DNA from: Anaerolinea sp.
GTDB lineage: Bacteria; Chloroflexota; Anaerolineae; Aggregatilineales; Phototrophicaceae
Direction of reading: 5' to 3'
Length of the DNA stretch: 32,882 bases
NCBI GenBank assembly: GCA_014879865.1
Contig: JACSRG010000143.1
Coordinates: 1 to 32,882 of the forward strand
The notes under the pieces are model-generated. The model had not been told where the DNA came from. It did no database searches and saw nothing but the letters and a program-made list of their open reading frames with translations. Position 1 is the first letter of the stretch. The number at the start of each line of letters is the position of its first letter. The position numbers were made by a program, and so were the translations under genes. This document shows positions 8,917-16,901 of the stretch, one piece after another.

Positions 8917-8922
8917 TATAAT
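8917..8922 (+). promoter_or_regulatory. -10-like TATAAT box for the LysM lipoprotein gene
   Basis: Perfect TATAAT in intergenic AT-rich DNA; no convincing -35. Confidence 0.4.
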
Positions 8923-8958
8923 GCACCTTACAAAGTCTATTAAGCCAAGGATTCTGCA

Positions 8959-9384
8959 ATGCGCTCGACTTTACCCAAGCACGCACTCGCCGCTCTAGCG
9001 CTGATCGCCTTGACATTGTTAGCTTGCACGTTGAGCAATGTGCCGCCGACGCCGACCACTGCGCCATTTCCCACACTTGATCCCGCGCTCCAATTCAGCA
9101 CACCGCTGCCCGGTTCCGGGCTGATTCAGTCCACCGCGACCCTCGATCCATTCTCCGGCTCGGCGGGCGCGACCGGGGCGCTCACCGGCTCTAATCCGAA
9201 CTGTCCGCAGCCGCCCGGTTGGCTGCTCTACACCGTCGAATCGGGCGATACACTCTCGCTCTTGTCGGTGCAAACCAATACCGCCGTCACCGATCTTGCG
9301 ACCGCCAACTGCATCACCGACACGGATACGCTGTATGTCGGTCAGGTGATCTACGTGCCCACGACGCCGATTGTCAGCCCCTAG
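8959..9384 (+). CDS. LysM-domain lipoprotein
   Basis: Signal with lipobox-like LTLLAC; LYTVESGDTLSLLSVQTNTAVTDLATANCITDTDTLYVGQVIYVP. Confidence 0.85.
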   Translation: MRSTLPKHALAALALIALTLLACTLSNVPPTPTTAPFPTLDPALQFSTPLPGSGLIQSTATLDPFSGSAGATGALTGSNPNCPQPPGWLLYTVESGDTLSLLSVQTNTAVTDLATANCITDTDTLYVGQVIYVPTTPIVSP

Positions 9385-9396
9385 GAGAAGCCTACT

Positions 9397-10335
9397 TTGT
9401 CCAGCATCAAGAACCTCTTGGTAATCATCAACCCGGCGTCCGGGCAAGACCAGCCGATGCTGGCGATTATGAACCGCGCTTTCAAGACGGCAAACGTCAA
9501 TTGGGATGTCAAGCTGACGAAAGAAGCGGGCGACGCGGAGCGCTTCGCGCGGGAGGCAGTCGCGGCGGGGGTAGATGCAGTCGCCGTGTACGGCGGTGAC
9601 GGCACGGTGATGGAGGTCGCCAGCGGGTTGAGCGGCACGAACACGCCGCTCGGCATTTTCCCCGGCGGTTCGGCGAACGTCATGTCGATTGAACTCGGCA
9701 TTCCCGGCAATTTAGAGGAAGCCATCGCGCTCGTGTGCGGCGACGCCCGCCAAACGCGCGTGATCGACATGGGGCATGTGCATAACCTGCGCCGCGATCA
9801 CTCGTTTCTGCTCCGCTTGGGCGTCGGCTTCTTCGCGGAGACGACCAAAGGCGCAGAGCGCGAAGCCAAGAACCGGATCGGCGCACTGGCATACACGCTC
9901 TCCGCGCTGCAAGCGCTGCCGAAAGTGCAAAAATCGCGCTACCGCATCACGCTGGATGGCGGCGAAGTCGTCGAGGAGGAGGGCGCGGCGGCGTTCATCG
10001 CCAATTCGAGCAGCTTGGGCATCCCCGGCTTGACGCTGGCGAAAAAGGTCGCCGTCGATGATGGCTTGCTCGACGTGATCGTGCTGCGCGGCATGGACAT
10101 CGGCACGATTTTGACGGCGGCGGCGAACGCGGCGGGCTTGGTCGAGAATCTGCCGCACTGGCAGGCGCACTCGATCACGCTGGAAGCTGATCCGCCGCAG
10201 AGCATCGAATGTGACGGCGAAGTGATCGAGGATACGCCCGTGACCACGAGTATTGTTCCGGGCGCTGTGCATGTGATCGTCCCGAACGTCGCCGCGATTG
10301 AGTCTGCGAAAAACGAGATCGAGGAAGCGAGTTAG
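9397..10335 (+). CDS. Diacylglycerol kinase family / YegS-like lipid kinase
   Basis: LLVIINPASG, AVYGGDGTVMEVASGL, GIFPGGSANVMS; TTG start preceded by AGGAG. Confidence 0.92.
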   Translation: MSSIKNLLVIINPASGQDQPMLAIMNRAFKTANVNWDVKLTKEAGDAERFAREAVAAGVDAVAVYGGDGTVMEVASGLSGTNTPLGIFPGGSANVMSIELGIPGNLEEAIALVCGDARQTRVIDMGHVHNLRRDHSFLLRLGVGFFAETTKGAEREAKNRIGALAYTLSALQALPKVQKSRYRITLDGGEVVEEEGAAAFIANSSSLGIPGLTLAKKVAVDDGLLDVIVLRGMDIGTILTAAANAAGLVENLPHWQAHSITLEADPPQSIECDGEVIEDTPVTTSIVPGAVHVIVPNVAAIESAKNEIEEAS

Positions 10336-10367
10336 TCGGGGGTCGGCTGAGGAGAGAAGACAGAATC

Positions 10368-11120
10368 ATGACGGAACTGCCAGAAAAGGAACTGAAACAG
10401 GTCTCGGCACCGCCGATTCAAAATCCGCAGCGTGAACTGAATCAGCCGGAAATCCCCGAAGTCATCGCCACGCCGAAAGATGTCATCGAACCGAGTCCGC
10501 TCAAACACGCGCTGCATTTATTCCAGCAGCTGCGTAAACAGGGCTTGTTCGTCACGCTGATTGAGGCATACGACCAGATTTTACGGCGGGTGACCGGCGC
10601 GCCGACCGAACGCTTCAGCCGCGTGACCGATCAGATTCATGTCGGCGGGCAGTTCACCGAAGCGGGCTGGCGCACGTTGAGTCAGCGCGGCGTGACGGCG
10701 GGCGTGAGTATGCGCGGCGAATTCGACACGCGCGAAGCGGGATTCGCGCCGCCCAAGTACCTCTACCTGCCGACCGTCGATAACCACGCGCCCACACTGG
10801 AAGCCCTTCAGCAAGGCGTCGAGTTCATCACGGCGGAAGTCGAGCGCGGCGGGCAGGTGTATATCCACTGCTGGGAAGGCGTGGGACGCGCGCCGACTAT
10901 GACGGCGGCGTATCTGGTCAGCACGGGTATGACGCCCGCCGAAGCATGGGGCACGATCAAGGCGGCACGTCCGTTCATCCGTCCGAGCGTCGTGCAGCTC
11001 CAGCAGATTGACATCTACGCCGCCAAGATGCAGGGCATCACGGAACAGCCGCCGCTCTCCGAAAAGCTGCCGTCCGTCCCTGATGGCACGATTCAGCAGG
11101 CAGTCGAAGAGCAGAAGTAA
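10368..11120 (+). CDS. Dual-specificity/tyrosine phosphatase family protein
   Basis: Cys-phosphatase loop VYIHCWEGVGRAPTMTAAYL (HCx5R) and downstream AWGTIKAARPFIRP. Confidence 0.85.
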   Translation: MTELPEKELKQVSAPPIQNPQRELNQPEIPEVIATPKDVIEPSPLKHALHLFQQLRKQGLFVTLIEAYDQILRRVTGAPTERFSRVTDQIHVGGQFTEAGWRTLSQRGVTAGVSMRGEFDTREAGFAPPKYLYLPTVDNHAPTLEALQQGVEFITAEVERGGQVYIHCWEGVGRAPTMTAAYLVSTGMTPAEAWGTIKAARPFIRPSVVQLQQIDIYAAKMQGITEQPPLSEKLPSVPDGTIQQAVEEQK

Positions 11121-11140
11121 AGAAAGAAGGAGAGAAAGGA

Positions 11141-11266
11141 AAAGATTCAACGCAAAGACGCAAGGACGCAAAGGCGCAAAGATAGTGGGAATAGGATGTG
11201 AAGCAAACGTGCACAGTGCGTCTTCCTTCTTGCCCTACTCCCTTTGCGACTTTGCGTTGAATCTTT
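11141..11266. repeat. Intergenic inverted repeat, family B (AAAGATTCAACGCAAAG ... CTTTGCGTTGAATCTTT), between convergent genes
   Basis: 17-bp perfect arms at 11141-11157 and 11250-11266; left arm followed by CGCAAAG-type repeats. Confidence 0.9.
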
Positions 11267-11273
11267 CCCTGCT

Positions 11274-12953
11274 TTAGTCTTTCCGTCGCTGCAGCAGCGC
11301 CGCCGGGATGAGCGCCACCGCGCACAGCACCGCGCCGAGCAAGCCGATTTCCGTGAGCACCTGCACCGTGAGCCGCGAGTACACGTCGAGCGCCGCCATT
11401 GGATCGGCTGCCGCGTCGCCGAGCGCCGCCTGAGCGAGTGTCGCCAAGCGCTGTGAGGCGAACGCCGTCAGCGCGGACACGCTGATCGTCATGCCGAGCA
11501 AACGCATGATGATCACCAACGCCGACGCCGAGCCGAGCTTATCCTGATCTGCCGCGTTGATGACCGCCGCGCTGATCGGCGAGAAGGTCAAGCCCAAGCC
11601 GATGCCGACCAGCGCCATTTCGAGCGCGATCACGCTGTCCGCGACGTCGAGCGTCCACGTCTGCCAGATCGCCACGAAGCCGATCACCGCCAGCAGCAAG
11701 CCGAGTCCGGCGGTGCGGCTGTAGCCGATGCGTTCGCTTAACCAGCCGCCGGGGATCGCCGCCGCCGCCATCGGCACGGTCAGCGCGGAGAGCAAAATCC
11801 CGACTTGCAGCGCCGCCTGTGACAGTTGACTCGCGTCCGGCAGGCGGATGTTGACGAGGATCGGCACGCTGACCAAGCCGATCATGAGCGCGAAGCCGAC
11901 GAACAGGTTGGTCAGCAAACCCGCCGACAAATTACGCCGCCGGAAGAGGCGCAGATCGAACAGCGGATCACGCGCGCGCAGTTCCACGATGATGAACAGG
12001 ACGAACATGATCGCCGCGCCGATCAGCACCGGGACGGCGTAGGGCGGGAGTCCGCCGACCTCCTCGAAGGAACTCGCACTCGACGAAATCTCGATGTTCG
12101 CGCCCAAGCCGAGGACGAGCGCCGTCAGCGCGCCGATGATCAGCAGCGTGCCGAGCAGGTCAAAGCGCCCGGTCGCCCGCTCCTGCTTGACCCCGCGCAG
12201 CGCGAACCACGTCAGCAGCAGCGCGATCAGCGAGATCGGCAAGTTGATCCAGAACAGCGCCCGCCAGTCGGGGGCGTCCCAGTTCAAGCCGAGTGAACGG
12301 AAGAAACTGACGAAATTCCCCGATTCCGAGGCGAACCAGCGCACCATGATTCCGCCGTACAGGTGACCGAGCACCCAACCGAGCGTGTCAATTGCGCCGA
12401 TCACGCCGAGCGGCTGCGCCCGTCGTTCGCGCGGGAACAGGTCGCCGACGAGCGCGAGGCTCACCGGGACGATTGCGCCCGCGCCCAACGCTTGCAGCAC
12501 CCGACCGAGGATGATCGTCACCAGCGCGATGTTGCCCGGATCGGGGCGCGTGCCGCCGAAGCGGAAGGCGAGATCGTAGATCGCGCCCGCGACGCCCGTC
12601 CGCGCTTGCGGATCGACTTCCGCGACGACGAACGAGCCGAGCATGAAGATGATCAGGCAGGCGACATAGGCGCGCCGCCGTCCCACGAGATCGCTCACGC
12701 GTCCCATGAACGTCATGCTGACGGTGTACGCCAGCAGATAACCCGTGACGATCCATGCCGCGTCGTCGATCACGCTTTGCACGGGCAGTTCCAGCTTGAC
12801 GATGATCTCCGGCAGGAACGCGGACACGATGGTCAGGTCGAGCGACCCGACAAAGACCGGAATCGACACCAGTGCCAGCACGAGCCACGGATTAACCCGG
12901 CGCTGGTTGGTGGACGTGGAGACGTTCGTTTGCATAGTGGAGTTATGATCCAA
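11274..12953 (-). CDS. MFS transporter, DHA2 (EmrB/QacA-like, 14-TM) family
   Basis: SLDLTIVSAFLPEIIVKL, AWIVTGYLLAYTVSMTFMGRVSDLVGRRR, GRVLQALGAGAIVPVSLALVGDLFPRERR, WRALFWINLPISLIALLL. Confidence 0.92.
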   Translation of the reverse strand: MDHNSTMQTNVSTSTNQRRVNPWLVLALVSIPVFVGSLDLTIVSAFLPEIIVKLELPVQSVIDDAAWIVTGYLLAYTVSMTFMGRVSDLVGRRRAYVACLIIFMLGSFVVAEVDPQARTGVAGAIYDLAFRFGGTRPDPGNIALVTIILGRVLQALGAGAIVPVSLALVGDLFPRERRAQPLGVIGAIDTLGWVLGHLYGGIMVRWFASESGNFVSFFRSLGLNWDAPDWRALFWINLPISLIALLLTWFALRGVKQERATGRFDLLGTLLIIGALTALVLGLGANIEISSSASSFEEVGGLPPYAVPVLIGAAIMFVLFIIVELRARDPLFDLRLFRRRNLSAGLLTNLFVGFALMIGLVSVPILVNIRLPDASQLSQAALQVGILLSALTVPMAAAAIPGGWLSERIGYSRTAGLGLLLAVIGFVAIWQTWTLDVADSVIALEMALVGIGLGLTFSPISAAVINAADQDKLGSASALVIIMRLLGMTISVSALTAFASQRLATLAQAALGDAAADPMAALDVYSRLTVQVLTEIGLLGAVLCAVALIPAALLQRRKD

Positions 12954-13773
12954 ATGATGGCGTAATTGGCGTGACCGCTTCTGCCGTCGCCTCGGCGGTC
13001 GCTTCCGGCGGCGTCAGTTCCGCCGGGGCGTTGATGTCGTAGAGGTCGATGATCCAGACCACCGGTTCGATCTCCGGCGTAGTGTCCGGCACGGGTTCCG
13101 GCGTTTCGGCATACGGGCTGTTGTACTCGGTGATTCGGAAGCGCGCCGGGTAGCGTGTCTCGCGGTGAACGTAGACATCGACCGTCACATCGCCGACCGG
13201 GGCGATCAACCCCGCCAGCAGCGCCGCTACCTGATCGCCCTGCGCCCGTGAGGTGATGTGGTAGGTTGGCGTCCCGTTTTCGAGCGTTTCCTCGCCGACG
13301 TAATCCAGTTCGATCAAGGCGGCAAGCGCAGATTGGAAGCCGGTATCCGCCGCGATCAGCGTTTCCGGGTTGAAGCCGGGGGCGAATTCTTGATTGATCC
13401 AGTTGTCGCCCGTCCAGATGGCGCTGTACCACTGTGTCGCGCCGCGCGAATAGACCTCGATCTCGATGGGCAAGCCGAGCGCGATTACGCGGATGCGCGC
13501 CTGCATTTCGTTCGGCGCGACGTACTGCGCCGTCGCGCGCCGGAAGAAAACCGCCGCGTAGTCGGTGTAAATCGTGTAATTCGGTCCTTCCTGTGCAACG
13601 TCGATGCGGAATGTATCGGCGGCGCGGATGTTGTCCGCCGCTTCGGTGATGAGCGCGAGCGGGTCAAGCGGCGCGGCGGTGGGTTCGGGTGATCCTCCAC
13701 AGCCCGCCAGCAGAGCGACGAGCGTGATCAGGCAGAGCAGTCGCAGCACGGTCAGTCCTTCCTCAAAGCGCAA
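12943..13773 (-). CDS. LppX/LprAFG-like lipoprotein
   Basis: LLCLITLVALLAGCGG lipobox; PLALITEAADNIRAADTFRIDV, VTVDVYVHRETRYPARFRIT; overlaps the MFS gene start. Confidence 0.7.
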   Translation of the reverse strand: MRFEEGLTVLRLLCLITLVALLAGCGGSPEPTAAPLDPLALITEAADNIRAADTFRIDVAQEGPNYTIYTDYAAVFFRRATAQYVAPNEMQARIRVIALGLPIEIEVYSRGATQWYSAIWTGDNWINQEFAPGFNPETLIAADTGFQSALAALIELDYVGEETLENGTPTYHITSRAQGDQVAALLAGLIAPVGDVTVDVYVHRETRYPARFRITEYNSPYAETPEPVPDTTPEIEPVVWIIDLYDINAPAELTPPEATAEATAEAVTPITPSFGS

Positions 13774-13854
13774 TCTACGGGATTATACGCACTCCGCGCA
13801 AGGATAGTTACACCGAGCCGCAAAGACTCAGGCGGTTTTCACGAACTGGCTGAC

Positions 13855-13895
13855 CGAATGACATACAGTAGCGATACATTCTACGAGGTCATTCG
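13855..13895. promoter_or_regulatory. Inverted repeat CGAATGAC...GTCATTCG directly upstream of a start codon
   Basis: 8-bp exact arms at 13855-13862 and 13888-13895; ATG at 13896. Confidence 0.35.
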
Positions 13896-14480
13896 ATGGA
13901 CATACGCTATTTTGCTACGCCTGCCGATCTTCGGCGCTGGTTCGAGGAGAACCACGAAACGGCGACCGAATTGCAGCTTGGCTACTACAAGAAGGACTCC
14001 GGTAAACCGAGCGTCACATGGGCGGAATCGGTCGAACAGGCGTTGTGCTTCGGCTGGATCGACGGCGTGCGCCGGAGCGTGGACGCCGAACGCTACACGA
14101 TCCGCTTCACGCCGCGCAAATCAAACAGCGTGTGGAGCGCGGTCAACATCGCCACCGTCGAACGGCTGACCGCCAGCGGCTTGATGCAGCCCGCCGGACT
14201 CAAGGCGTTTGCCGCGCGCAAAGCCGAGAAATCGGCGATCTACTCGTTTGAACAGGGCGACGTGAGTCTTGATCCAGCGGAAGAAGCCGCCTTTCGTGCG
14301 AATGCGCCCGCGTGGGACTTCTTCAATGCGCAAGCAGGATCGTATCGCAAGGCGTGTTTGTGGTGGGTGATCAGCGCGAAAAAGCCGGAGACGCGCGTTA
14401 AGCGCCTCGCCGAGTTGATCGACACGTCGGCGGCGGGGCAGACAATCCGCCAGTTCACGCCGCGCTCAAAGCTGAAGTAG
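13896..14480 (+). CDS. YdeI/OmpD-associated-like family protein
   Basis: LRRWFEENHETATELQLGYYKKDSGKPSVTWAESVEQALCFGWIDGVRRSVD...FTPRKSNSVWSAVNI. Confidence 0.88.
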   Translation: MDIRYFATPADLRRWFEENHETATELQLGYYKKDSGKPSVTWAESVEQALCFGWIDGVRRSVDAERYTIRFTPRKSNSVWSAVNIATVERLTASGLMQPAGLKAFAARKAEKSAIYSFEQGDVSLDPAEEAAFRANAPAWDFFNAQAGSYRKACLWWVISAKKPETRVKRLAELIDTSAAGQTIRQFTPRSKLK

Positions 14481-14482
14481 GG

Positions 14483-15334
14483 TCACGCAAACGCTTGTTC
14501 GAGCGCAGTCTTCATGACCGTTTCGTCCGGCTTGACGCCCGTCCACAGCTCGAAGCCGATCACGCCCTGATAGACCAGCATCGCCAAACCGTTGATCGTC
14601 GCCATGCCGCGACTCGCCGCCAGCTTGATCAGCGGCGTGTTGGGCGGGTTCGGGATCACATCGCACACGAGCAGATTGCGGCGCGCTTGATCGAGCGACA
14701 CATCCGGCAGCGCGTCCACGTCGGGATACAGCCCGATAGAGGTGGCATTCACCAGCACATCAACATCGACGCCGACGGGGTACGTTCGCGCCCAGTGGAC
14801 GAACTGAGCGTTCGCGCCGATATTCCGGCGCAGATGTTCCGCCAGCGCCGCGCCGCGATCATAGCCCCGGTTGACGATGATCACTTCGCCCGCGCGCGCT
14901 AACGCCAGCTCCACGCTGATCGCCCGTGCCGCGCCGCCCGCGCCGAGAATGACGATCCGCTTGCCTGCCGGGTCGAGTTTTTCGCGCAAGCCGCGCATGA
15001 AGCCTTTGCCGTCCGTATTCTCGCCGATGAAGCGATCTCCGTCCCGGCGCACGGTATTGACCGCGCCGATCAGCTTGGCATCGGGGGCAACCTCGTCGAG
15101 CAGCGGGATCACCGCGACCTTATGCGGGATCGTGCAGTTGAAGCCGCGCCAGCCCATTGCCCGCGCGCCCGCGACGGCAGCAGGCAAATCTTCCGGCTTG
15201 ACCTCGACGGTCAGGTAGCGCCAGAAGAGGTGAGCAGCGGCAAACGCCGCGTTTTGCATGACGCAGGTCGGATTTTCTGCGACAGGGAAGCCGAATACGC
15301 CAACGAGTTCTTCTTTGTAGTTGACTGCCATCAT
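14483..15334 (-). CDS. aroE: Shikimate dehydrogenase
   Basis: FNCTIPHKVAVIPLLDE, GAVNTVRRDGDRFIGENTDGKGFMRGL, ILGAGGAARAISVELA, NGLAMLVYQG; start at MMAVNYKEE. Confidence 0.93.
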   Translation of the reverse strand: MMAVNYKEELVGVFGFPVAENPTCVMQNAAFAAAHLFWRYLTVEVKPEDLPAAVAGARAMGWRGFNCTIPHKVAVIPLLDEVAPDAKLIGAVNTVRRDGDRFIGENTDGKGFMRGLREKLDPAGKRIVILGAGGAARAISVELALARAGEVIIVNRGYDRGAALAEHLRRNIGANAQFVHWARTYPVGVDVDVLVNATSIGLYPDVDALPDVSLDQARRNLLVCDVIPNPPNTPLIKLAASRGMATINGLAMLVYQGVIGFELWTGVKPDETVMKTALEQAFA

Positions 15335-15574
15335 GAACCTCTCCGGGCGGCACACCATTCGGTCAATTTGTGTATGAATGACACGGAAAATTCGTAATAT
15401 TCATGCAGTTTGCGGCACGCTTTTCAGTGTATATTAACATAAGCGCACGCGAATGATGTTTCTTTATCATACTGGCTTCATCTTGAGCGGATAAAATTGT
15501 GGATGTGTGAATAAATCACGACGCAATTTGATCTGCAAAATTCGCGTTGACGCAGGTACAATGATAGGGTACGT

Positions 15575-16288
15575 ATGAACGAGAAGCGAGCGTTGGTGCA
15601 GATCCGGCATCTCAGTAAGGGTTACGCTGAGGGCAGCCGAGCGCGCCCGATCCTCGCAGATGTGGACTTGGACATCGCGGAAGGCGAATTCTTCGTCCTG
15701 CTCGGCAAGAGCGGGAGCGGTAAAAGCACCCTGTTGAACCTGATCAGCGGCATTGATACCCCGGACAGTGGGTCGCTCATGATCGATGGCACGGACATCA
15801 CGACGTTGAGCGAACGTGAGTTGACGCTGTTCCGGCGCGACCATATCGGCATTATCTTCCAATTCTTCAACTTGATCCCCACACTGACTGTGCGCGAAAA
15901 CATCACGCTGCCCGTCGAACTACGTGGTGGTAGTGCGGATCAACGGGCGCTTGAACTGCTGGAGCGCGTCGGTCTGCGTGACCGCGCTGAAGCCTACCCG
16001 GATCGCTTGAGCGGGGGTGAGCAGCAGCGCATCGCCATTGCGCGGGCGCTGGCGCAAGACCCCGCCATCATCATCGCCGACGAACCGACGGGCAACCTAG
16101 ACGAAGAGACAGGTCAGCAGATTTTGCGACTTCTGCTAGAATTAACCAGAGATGTCGGTCGAACGCTGATCATGGCAACCCATAACCCAGAGATCGTCCC
16201 GCTTGCAGATCGTGTCTGCCGTATTCACGAAAGCAAGTTAGTGATCACCCTGCGGGAATCGCAACCGGTGAAGGAGCTAATTCTATGA
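15575..16288 (+). CDS. ABC transporter ATP-binding protein (LolD/MacB-type)
   Basis: [23 protein letters not shown] Walker [16 protein letters not shown] signature, [16 protein letters not shown] Walker B. Confidence 0.95.
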   Translation: MNEKRALVQIRHLSKGYAEGSRARPILADVDLDIAEGEFFVLLGKSGSGKSTLLNLISGIDTPDSGSLMIDGTDITTLSERELTLFRRDHIGIIFQFFNLIPTLTVRENITLPVELRGGSADQRALELLERVGLRDRAEAYPDRLSGGEQQRIAIARALAQDPAIIIADEPTGNLDEETGQQILRLLLELTRDVGRTLIMATHNPEIVPLADRVCRIHESKLVITLRESQPVKELIL

Positions 16289-16740
16289 CAGACCCTGACC
16301 CGAATGTCATCAAGCAAATACTATCGGAGCTGCGCGATACCAACAAAGAACGTCGTCGCACTGCTGTGATGAAATTAGGGATGCTCGGTGGAGATGAAGC
16401 CGTCCGTACCCTGATCATGATCATAGGAAATTCCTATGAAGACTTGATTGTGCGCGGACGTGCTGCCTTGATGTTGGGAAAGTTGGGGGACACGCGCGCG
16501 GTCGAACCGCTCATTCGCGCGCTGGACACGCCCGGTTTTCAAACCACGTTGAACGCGGTGCAGGCGCTCGGAATGTTGGGCGACCCGCGCGCGATTCAGC
16601 CCCTCAAGCGCTTCTTGAACACCGATCATGAAAAGTATCGTGAAGCGGCGCAAGAAGCCCTCACGAAACTCGGCTACACTGCCGGGAACGACGACGAGAT
16701 CGAACCGGAACGAATCCCCATTCGCCGCCGGGATTTCTAA
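16285..16740 (+). CDS. HEAT-repeat (PBS lyase HEAT-like) protein
   Basis: Tandem units: [70 protein letters not shown] overlap with the ABC ATPase. Confidence 0.9.
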   Translation: MTDPDPNVIKQILSELRDTNKERRRTAVMKLGMLGGDEAVRTLIMIIGNSYEDLIVRGRAALMLGKLGDTRAVEPLIRALDTPGFQTTLNAVQALGMLGDPRAIQPLKRFLNTDHEKYREAAQEALTKLGYTAGNDDEIEPERIPIRRRDF

Positions 16741-16744
16741 GAGC

Positions 16745-16835
16745 AGGACTGAGTAAAAGCAGGACTGAGTAAACACCGAGCTGATGAAAGCGCGTGTTCT
16801 TTACTCAGTCCTCAGTCCTTTCACCTCAGTCCTTT
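16745..16835. repeat. Intergenic inverted repeat, family C (AGGACTGAGTAAA x2 / TTTACTCAGTCCT plus CTCAGTCCT words)
   Basis: Exact copies at 16745-16757 and 16761-16773; reverse complement at 16800-16812; further CAGTCCT words to about 16895; related AGTCCTTTCACCTTAGTCCT at 21191-21210. Confidence 0.85.
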
Positions 16836-16901
16836 TTCACTCCCTCCTCATCCCGTTCTACGCCATTCGGTCTATACTCAATCCTCAGTCCTGTCTTTTA
16901 G

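Noticed and set aside
15545-15575. sigma70 promoter TTGACG...TACAAT before the ABC ATPase gene
   Set aside because: The two boxes are only a few nt apart, so the spacing is wrong; no convincing alternative pair found.
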